Of a DNA stretch of 64,000 bases, positions 57,073 through 64,000 are shown one piece after another. Origin of the DNA: Coptis chinensis (Eukaryota; Streptophyta; Magnoliopsida; Ranunculales; Ranunculaceae); the NCBI GenBank assembly GCA_015680905.1, contig CM027378.1:1550001-1614000 (forward strand). The letters run 5' to 3'. The notes under the pieces were generated by a model. The model had not been told where the DNA came from. It did no database searches and saw only the letters and a list, made by a program, of their open reading frames with translations. The translations under genes were made by a program, and so were the position numbers. Positions within the stretch are counted from its first letter, which is position 1. Every line of letters starts with the position of its first letter.

Positions 57073-57843
57073 TAGGGGTGGACAATGGGCCGGGTCAGGC
57101 TAGCCCGGCCCTAAACATTTAAAAGCCCTTCAGATATTAAGGCCGGGTCAACCTGGCCCTAAAGTCAGCATAGGGTCAGGTCGGGCCGGGTCACAAGTCT
57201 AAATCTCAAGCCCTGACCCTACCATAAGCCCTTTTTAAAGGCTTTAGGGTCGGGTTTTAGGGCCGGACCTATATATTTTCTTCGTTTTACAAATGTCATT
57301 TTTCAGACAAAGGTTGTTTATTTTGTTTCTATGTTACAAATGTCTGTTATGTATTTCGCTTTAATGGTGTGGACGGAAACTTTTAGTTCTAGACTTGGCT
57401 TAGATGTGAATAAAAATATAATTTATAAGAAGTAAGTGGGAAAATAAATTGAGAATAATAAGTTCTAGACTCTGATTTGATGATCAAATGAATAAAGTTT
57501 TATTTTTTTATTAGGCTAGTGCTCATTATTCTTCATGGCTGCTAGATAGGTTGACAAATTTTTGCTATATAAAACAAGTTATTGGAAGTACCTTTGGGTG
57601 TAAGTGATAAATTACAAAGGACAATGTTATTTTAATTTAAAATATTTAACAAAGAGTTGGACAATTATGGTACTTGTATTTATAGTGAAAATGTAAAACT
57701 ATAACTAGGGCTTGGTTAGGGCTGAATTAGGGCGGGGCCTATGTTTAAGAACCTTAGCCCTAGCCCTGCCCTAGAAGGCCTTAGGGTCGGGTCGGGTCGG
57801 TTAGGGCTGGGTTAGGGTCGTTAGGGCCAAATTCCCACCCCTA
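57073..57843. mobile_element. Non-autonomous hAT element
   Basis: The ends are imperfect inverted repeats, TAGGGGTGGACAATGGGCC and its partner ending CCCACCCCTA, with eight-base flanks GTGGGTGT (57065-57072) and GTGCGTGT (57844-57851), seven of eight alike. This is the hAT target size. Both subterminal zones are packed with GGGTCGGG, GGGCCGGG and TTAGGGC motifs in inverted orientation. The AT-rich centre has no gene. Length is 771 bases. Confidence 0.85.
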
Positions 57844-57870
57844 GTGCGTGTAGTGGTTGTAGTGGCACAA

Positions 57871-58200
57871 TGTTGGAAGTTGGACCAAGTCAGCGGTACA
57901 GGGGATAGGATGCAACATAACGAAGGAAAGGGAGGAGTATGGAATCGTGGCTGTGAAATCTTAGACCGCGACGTGGCATATGTACGATAGGAAGGGGAGC
58001 CATGAGATGGGGAGACAGATGGACGGCTCAGAGAGGGGGTGGGAGAGATATAAAAAGAAGAATATGGGAAAAGAGAGGGGGCCGCTGGAAAGAGAAAGAA
58101 AAAGGGAATAGTGAGAGAGAGAGAGAAAGAAAAGGAAACAATGAGAAAGATAGAAGAAAAAAGAGAGGTTGAGGTTGAAAGGGTTTTGGTGGTTCATACA
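57871..58200 (+). repeat. Putative 5' LTR of element E
   Basis: The end CATACA at 58200 is firm because the primer site follows two bases later. The start at TGTTGGAAGTTGG is inferred from common LTR starts and cannot be confirmed without the 3' LTR. A TATA box (TATAAAAA) lies at 58049-58056, followed by a purine-rich stretch of GAGAGA repeats. Confidence 0.6.
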
Positions 58201-58202
58201 TT

Positions 58203-58220
58203 TGGCGCCGTCTGTGGGGA
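58203..58220 (+). promoter_or_regulatory. Primer binding site of element E
   Basis: TGGCGCCGTCTGTGGGGA, the type widely used by Tat-lineage elements, right after the LTR end. Confidence 0.85.
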
Positions 58221-58240
58221 AAGAAAAAAACAAATTATAA

Positions 58241-59800
58241 ATGGCACCAAAGAGAGCAGTGGGTAGACCAAAGAAGGTTATGGTTCAGGAGCCGACGCCG
58301 GAGGCGGTGATTGATGAGGAGGAAGAACGAGAAGAGGAGCAAGCAGCGGAAGAAACATGACTGATGCGAGAAGAGATCGAGAGGCTGAGAGAAGAGAACG
58401 ACGATCTGAGAAGAGAGAAAGAGAAGGCGGAGGAAGAGGCCGGGGAAGAAGGGAGTGAGGGATCCCGAAGATGACGGATCTGGAGAGGAGGAGCCCGGGC
58501 CGAATCTTGTCGAAAACCCGGTGGCTGACTTGACCATGGAACAAGTTCAAGAAATGATAGACAATGACAGGGAGGCGAACCGTCAGCAAGCGAGGAGCCA
58601 CGGTGGAGCGGCTAGTCAGGTGGTGGTGGGGTTGAATCGCAACCCACTAGCAGATGATATATGGGCCTCGTTGGTCCCGAAGCGGTTCGCTTAGTCGAGG
58701 TTCGAGAGGTACGATGGCAAAGGAGATCCAGCGGACCACATCCATCATTTCCGGCAACAGATGCCTCTTTGGCAGGAGGCTCGGTATGATGGTATGCGGT
58801 GTATGATGTTCCCGGCTAGCCTGAAAGGAGGGGCGTCGGATTGGTACTACAGATTGCCAATAGGGAGCATCAAAAATTTCCAGGAGTTTGAGTAGGCGTT
58901 CATAGATCACTTCATACTTCAGAAGAGGCGGGTGGTAGACATTGCGGCTCTATTTAACGTGCGACAAAGGTCTGCAGAATCAGTTAGAGAATTTATGTGC
59001 CGGTTCAAGGCTGAGAATCTGAAAGTTGAAAATCTGGACGAGAGGACAACGGTGATAACATTTGATAGAGGCTTGCGTCCGGGAACAGGAGTATACCAAT
59101 CCGTGGCAAAGAATGAGATCGCGACCTTACACGAGCTGTATTCGAGAGTAGAGAAGTATATAAGATATGAAGACACCATACAGAAGGATTCCAGGAGATC
59201 AGGGAAGGCAGTGCTGTCTTTGGAAAACGAACGGGAACACCGGAGGGCAGAGACATCAGAAAAGGAAAGCGGGGGATATTGCGGATACAGAGCACAAGCA
59301 GAGGGAAGTCGGCAAGACGCCTGAAAGGAATACAGGGAGAGGAAGCCATACCACGAGATGGAACAAACACCGCTGAATAAACCATTAAGTGAGATCTTAC
59401 CCCTAATCAAGAATTTTCCGGGGTATGAGGGACCGCAAAGTACACCGATAGAAATACCAGAAAAACCTTTCTGCGCATATCATCAGGTGCGGAATCATGA
59501 GACGAATGACTGTTATGCACTAAAATGGCTGGTTCAGAGGATGGTGGAGAAAGGGAGGATGGGAGAGTTTGTGAGAGGCGTCCAGAATGAGAAGGGCATG
59601 CCACCTCAGGGAAGAATACTAGGAACCATCAATGTAATTTACAGCGGTGAGGTTCTGAGTCACAAAGCACATAGAGAAAAGATAAGACGGATTGCGAGTA
59701 TACAACAGATCAATGAGAGAACGGATAGATTGCGGCAAAAAGTGACGGCAGCAGCGGTAAAGGACCGAATTGTATTTAGTAGCGCACCCTTCGGGCAGTA
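58241..59800 (+). pseudogene. gag: gag of element E, broken
   Basis: It opens MAPKRAVGRPKKVMV at 58241. An acidic, Glu/Arg-rich probably coiled segment follows (58300-58450), then the retrotransposon gag domain (FERYDGKGDPADHIHHF near 58700, FPASLKGGASDWYYRLP near 58810) and, near 59450-59530, a KPFCAYHQVRNHETNDC zinc-knuckle-like cluster. The product would form the particle. It is broken. Confidence 0.82.
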
Positions 59801-60260
59801 GACTCACCACATGAAGATGCACTGGTCATTACAGTAGCGATGCGAAATTATATGGTGAAAAGGGTGTTGATTGATTGTGGAAGTGCCGTGGATTTGTTAT
59901 TCAGAGGCGCGTTGGAGGAAATGGGAGTCGATCCGAAGCAGCTACGGCCTTCGTGAACCAATTTGTATGGATTCAATGGGAGTATGACAAAGCCCATGGG
60001 GGAACTCTTGTTACCCGTGACAACGGGACCAGTGACGATTTTTGCCCAATTCATGGTGGTAGACTCTGCTTCACAGTATAATGCAATTTTAGGAAGGAGG
60101 TGGATTCACGAAATAAAAGTGGTCCCCTCAACGTATTATCAAGTGATACGGTTTCCCACACCTACAGGCATGTACGAGGTCTACAGTGATCAGGTAACTG
60201 CCAAGAACAGCCATCAAGGAACGGTGAAGCGGTTGATCCACGGCCCAGAATGAGAGACTT
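59780..60260 (+). pseudogene. Aspartic protease region of element E, broken
   Basis: The retropepsin start MVKRVLIDCGSAVDLLF lies at about 59845-59905, followed by the flap region and the AILGRRWIHEI stretch near 60090, the usual closing segment of Ty3/gypsy proteases. It sits between gag and RT. Confidence 0.75.
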
Positions 60261-60358
60261 CCAGCCCTAGGAAGAGGCAGACATAACAATTACAGTGTGC
60301 CTCGGAGGAGGGGGAGGCGGAGCCGTCAGAGGGACCAAGGACGTTCGATGAGATTGAG

Positions 60359-61166
60359 GTGGTGAATATTGGAAAAGGGGAAGAAGAGAAGTTCACGTCG
60401 ATAGGATCCAGTTTGCCAGAGGAGTGGAAGTGTAAGTTGATACAGTTCTTGGCCAAAAATCAAGATGTTTTCGCTTGGACGATAGAGGATGTTATAGGGT
60501 TGGACCCTGCATTTGCATGTCACCACTTACACATGAAGGAAGACGCTAAACCAGTGAGGCAAAGGATGCACGACATTCGTCCTAAATATGCCGAGGGAAT
60601 CCAGGAGGAAGTTGCGAGGCTGAAAGGAGCGGGGATAATCCGAGAAGTTGAGTTCACAGACTGGCTGTCCAACATAGTCGCGGTACCGAAAAAGAATGAC
60701 AGATTGAGTAGATGAGTTGGTGGATAGAACGACGGGGTTCAAGATATTTTCCTTCATGGATGCATCGATGGGGTACAATCAGGTCGCGATGTACGAGCCA
60801 GATCAAGAAAAGACAGCGTTTGTGGTGGAAGGTGATACATACTGCTATACGAGGATGCTGTTTGGTTTAAAGAATGCGGGGGCTACATTCCAGTGTTTGG
60901 GTGAGAAAATGTTCGAAAGCAAGATTCGAAAGGGGATTGAGATCTACATAGATGGCATGGTGGAAAAGAGCATGTCAGAAGAGGAACATATAGAGGGTTT
61001 AAGAGAGACCTTTGGGATACTACGAAAGTACAACCTGAAGCTGAACCCTGAAAAGTGTACATTCGGGGTGACTACGGGAAAGTTTTTGGGTTACATCGTT
61101 ACTTATAGGGGAATCGAGGCTAACCCCGAACAAATGAGGGCTTTAGTGGAGATGTCGTCTTCGTAG
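60359..61166 (+). pseudogene. Reverse transcriptase of element E, broken
   Basis: The linker and RT start (DVFAWTIEDVIGLDPAFACH, HRPR-type segment) are followed by the fingers (EVARLKGAGIIREVEFTDWL, NIVAVPKKN), the palm (FSFMDASMGYNQVAM, YTRMLFGLKNAGATFQ) and thumb (LKLNPEKCTFGVTTGKFLGY). The order and residues are those of Tat-lineage RT. Confidence 0.88.
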
Positions 61167-61259
61167 AATGTCAAGGAAGTACAACGGTTAGCAGGAAGGG
61201 TCGCGACTTTAAATAGAGTCATCTCCAAGTCATCTGATAAATGCAGACCGCTGTATAGG

Positions 61260-62230
61260 TTGTTAAGAAGTACACCGGATTTCATGTGGACCGCGGAGTG
61301 TGAGGAGGAATTTCAGGACTTAAAATTATATTTGGGCAAGGCACCTTTATTGTCACGGCCAGAGATGGGGGAGAAGCTGTATCTATATTTGGGAGCCACG
61401 GAGTACGCAGTTAGCTCAGTCCTAGTCCGAGTTGTGGACAAGGTGGAGAAACCGGTGTATTTTTGGAGCAAAACATTACTGGATGCAGAAACGCAGTATA
61501 GTAGGATTGAGAGGTATGCCTTGGCGTTAGTGTTCTCGACCTTGAAGCTGAAACCCTACTTTGAGGCGCATGTGGTAGTGGTGGTGATGAATTTGCCTCT
61601 GAAGCAGGCATTGAAGGCAGAAAAATCTGGTAGAATGTTGAAATGGGTTGTGATGCTAAGTCCCTATGAGATACGATATTAGATAAGAATCGCGGAAAAA
61701 ACACAAGCGATGGCTGAATTTCTGGCAAAGTTTCCCACAGAGGACCCCACTTGGGGAGAAGAGATGGTCATGGAACCAAAGAAAGAGGGGGGAACCAGAC
61801 CTACTAGACCTGTGGGATAAGAGGAATGGATGGAGGGTATTTGCAGATGGGTCGACTACAGATACATGTAGCGGCATAGGAGTCGTGTTGGTTACCCTCG
61901 ATAATGATAGACTAGAGCAAACCATGAAACTAGGATTTGCGGCATCCAGTAATGAAGCAGAATATGAAGCGGTGATAGCGGGATTGAGAATGGCCGAGGA
62001 TTTGGGAGTGAAGGAACAGACAATATATTCCGATTCAAATTTGGTGGTGTGTCAAGCGAATGGAAGGTTCGCTGCCCAATGCCCCAGAATGGCAAGATAT
62101 TTGGATGTGCTACACAAACGGTCTGCGAAGTTCACTAAGCTCAGGTTCATCCATTTGGGTTGCGGAGAGAACAGACATGCCGACGCCCTGGCTTACGTAG
62201 CTGCCGATATTCCCGGTTCGGAAGAGAGGA
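61260..62230 (+). pseudogene. Dual RNase H of element E, broken
   Basis: The first RNase H (61260-61682) is the usual Ty3/gypsy type with PLLSRPEMGEKLYLYLG and EKPVYFWSKTLLDAETQYS. The second (61840-62230) reads FADGSTTDTCSGIGVVL and NEAEYEAVIAGLRMAEDLGV, SDSNLVVCQ, HADALAYVA, an archaeal/plant-type RNase H with its acidic residue pattern. Tat elements characteristically carry both; the second is believed to supply the activity. Confidence 0.85.
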
Positions 62231-62439
62231 CAATACGGGTGGGAAGGTTGGAGAAACCGAGCACTGAGGATGCAATAAAGGTTTGTCAGGTCACGGAAGA
62301 GACTGAGAGTTGGATGGATCCAATTAAGGGCTTCTTGGCGGGAAAGGAAGTGACAGATAAGAAGGAAAGAAGAAGATGGGAGCAGGCATCTCAGAGATAC
62401 GTTCTGCTAGAAAGAGAGTTGTATCGAAAAAACTTCAAT

Positions 62440-63531
62440 GGACTGCTGTTAAAATGCTTGGATCTGCGGTTATCATATGAGGTGCTGGCAGAGTTACACG
62501 AAGGACACTACGGGAGCCATTCCGCGGGAAGAACTACGGCTCATCGATTGTTAACACAGGGGCATTTCTGGCCTCATATGAAAAAAGATGCAGTGGAGTT
62601 TGCTAAGAGATGTGACAAATGTCAGAGGTTTGCCCAGCTGATCTTCGCCCCCGTAGATACATTACATAATGTCTCAAGCCCATGGCCATTCACGATGTGG
62701 GCCATGGATATAGTGGGACCGCTACCCATGGCCAGTGGCAAACGGAGGTTCATGCTCGCGGTAACTGATTATTTCACAAAATGGATTGAGGTCGTGCCCT
62801 TGCAGCAACTAAAGGAGACACAAGTAGTCAAGTTCTTATGGGAGAATATTATCTGCAGATTTGGACTACCATATGCCATTATAGCAGACAATGAGGTTCA
62901 ATTCACAGGAGCGAAGGTGGCTGGTTTCTTGAAAGCTTATAAGGTGAAACAGGGGTTCTCGGCCCCTTACAACCCAGAGGGTAACGAACAGGCGGAGTCA
63001 TCCACCAAAACTATCATGAACAACCTTAAGAGGAAGTTGGAAGATAAGAAGGGGGCGTGAGCAGACGAGCTGAATCATGTACTCTTAGCCTATCGGACCA
63101 CACCTCGGTCATCCACCCAAGAGACCCCATTCTAGTTGGCTTACGGCGTTCTCACTGAGATGGTGGCAACTACTACACGAACAAAGGCCGTGAAGGAGGG
63201 CTCAAACTAGAGAATATTAGCAACGGATCTGAATCTCGCAGAGGAGAGAAGAGACACAGCCTGTATAAAGTTGGAGGAGTACCACTGAAGATTGCAAAGA
63301 CAGTACAACAAGAGGGTCAAGCCGTGACAATTCCAAATAGGTGATCTGGTGCTCCGACGTGTGACGCCTAGTACCAGGAAGGAGATAGATGGAAAGTTGG
63401 GTCCAAATTGGGAGGGACCTTACACCGTGGTGGATATAGGAGGAGTAAGCACCTACAAATTGCGAACACAGGAAGGCAGATTGGTAGAGAAGCTATGGAA
63501 CGTGAGGATGTTAAAAAGATTTCACACTTGA
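62440..63531 (+). pseudogene. Integrase of element E, broken
   Basis: The zinc-binding N-terminus has the HHCC pattern (HEGHYGSHSAGRTTAHRLL ... CDKCQ) at about 62495-62625. The catalytic core follows (WAMDIVGPLPMASGKRRF, FTKWIEVVPLQQ, CRFGLPYAIIADNE, YNPEGNEQAESS). The C-terminal GPYTVVDIGG segment is at about 63405-63450. It lies at the end of pol, as usual. Confidence 0.87.
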
Positions 63532-63648
63532 ATGTAATGAAGATCTAGAGCAAGAGTTTGTAGCTGTATGTAAATATATAATACGACGGCACTTTTGAGA
63601 AGAGAATATCATGTCTAAGGGCAGCAGTCCAAAATAAACATAGGGTAT

Positions 63649-64000
63649 GGAATCCAAGCATGGAGAGAGACAACAGAGGGGATGAGCCCTTCGCTGACAC
63701 AAGACCACAATGGAGCCTGGGGTAAGATGAGTTGCCCCAACGAGCTTCTTGAGACCATAGAACCCGCGGAGTGGGATGATCCCTTCGCGGATGAGAGTCA
63801 CAAACTATACCTGTATAATGGAATTCAAGCATGGAGAGAGACAGCGGAGGGGATGAGCCCTTCGTTGACACAAGAACACGATTAAGCCGGGGGTAAGATG
63901 AGTTGCCCCAATGAGCTTCATGAGACCATAGAGCCCGCAGAGTGGGATGAGCCCTTCGCGGAGGAGATACATAAACTACACCTGGGGTATGTAATTTGAG
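63649..64000 (+). repeat. 171-base tandem repeat in element E 3' region
   Basis: Units start GGAATCCAAGCATGGAGAGA (63649) and GGAATTCAAGCATGGAGAGA (63820), with a third starting near 63991 at the window edge. The units agree at about 85-90%. Each contains GGATGAGCCCTTCGCTGACA and a second, shorter CCTTCGCGGA module, so there is an internal sub-repeat. Tandem repeats in this place are common in Tat elements. Confidence 0.88.

Larger units (their letters stand above)
57871..64000 (+). mobile_element. Element E: Tat-lineage Ty3/gypsy element (runs off right edge)
   Basis: The plus-strand order is 5' LTR about 57871-58200, primer site 58203-58220, gag 58241-59800, protease about 59780-60260, RT 60359-61166, RNase H 61260-61682, a second archaeal-type RNase H 61850-62230, integrase 62440-63531 and tandem repeats from 63649. 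The second RNase H is a hallmark of the Tat clade. The 3' LTR is outside the window. Base composition is more GC-rich and purine-rich than the Athila-like elements. It is broken, with about ten breaks. Confidence 0.88.

Noticed and set aside
58235-58601. Minus-strand Ser/Leu/Pro-rich frames opposite gag
   Set aside because: They are shadows of the purine-rich gag of element E; codon pattern and homology are on the plus strand.
63511-63871. Minus-strand frames across the 171-base repeats
   Set aside because: They are generated by the tandem repeat and have no recognisable domain.
1-64000. tRNA, rRNA or other structured host RNA genes
   Set aside because: None was recognised by eye. TGGCGCC matches are primer binding sites next to LTRs, not tRNA genes.

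Overview
The window is plant nuclear DNA, probably from a eudicot and from repeat-rich, pericentromere-like chromatin. The evidence is large Ty3/gypsy elements of the Athila and Tat lineages nested in one another, CACTA, hAT, PIF/Harbinger and foldback DNA elements, a non-LTR retroelement tail, and one decayed plant SRG1-like 2-oxoglutarate dioxygenase gene with AT-rich GT-AG introns. No intact host gene, tRNA or rRNA was recognised. Species cannot be named from the sequence alone.

Layout. (1) 1-12270: a minus-strand, pol-less Athila-like gag-protease element in tandem. One copy is complete (LTR 10617-12270, internal region, LTR 3297-4940), and a second copy begins after the shared LTR and runs off the left edge. 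(2) This array sits inside the 3' LTR of a much larger minus-strand Athila element, D, which occupies 12271-42960. D carries gag, protease, RT, RNase H, integrase and several diverged copies of an extra ORF. D is itself interrupted by a 12.7-kb plus-strand element C (13268-25974, GGTGG duplicated on both sides, no pol) and by a solo LTR (26523-28046). (3) 42961-45079 is the end of a CACTA transposon that D probably entered. It holds a short captured piece of elongation factor 1-alpha. (4) 45095-46470 holds two inverted-repeat elements. (5) 46598-50781 is a 4.2-kb PIF/Harbinger-like element (TAA target duplication) with a plant-mobile-domain (PMD, MAIN-like) gene on one strand and a SANT/NAM-type gene on the other, and no visible DDE transposase. 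(6) 50870-53780 holds an LTR fragment and two 5'-truncated non-LTR retroelement tails. (7) 54355-56941 is the dioxygenase pseudogene. Its second exon is split by a solo LTR, its second intron holds a Harbinger-type MITE, and its 5' side is occupied by a hAT element. (8) 57871-64000 is the 5' part of a plus-strand Tat-lineage element running off the right edge.

Relationships. Elements C and D share a noncoding block before the 3' LTR and the same extra-ORF family, and all Athila-like LTRs share a hairpin-like block. This suggests that the pol-less families depend on pol-bearing relatives such as D. Inferred insertion order: CACTA first, D into it, then the tandem array, C and the solo LTR into D; separately, a solo LTR, a MITE and a hAT entered the dioxygenase gene.

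The best candidate for something not routinely described is the PMD + SANT/NAM Harbinger-like element. The bipartite LTR divergence of element C and the multiplied extra ORF in C and D come next. All identities are judgements by eye; no alignment or database search was run.
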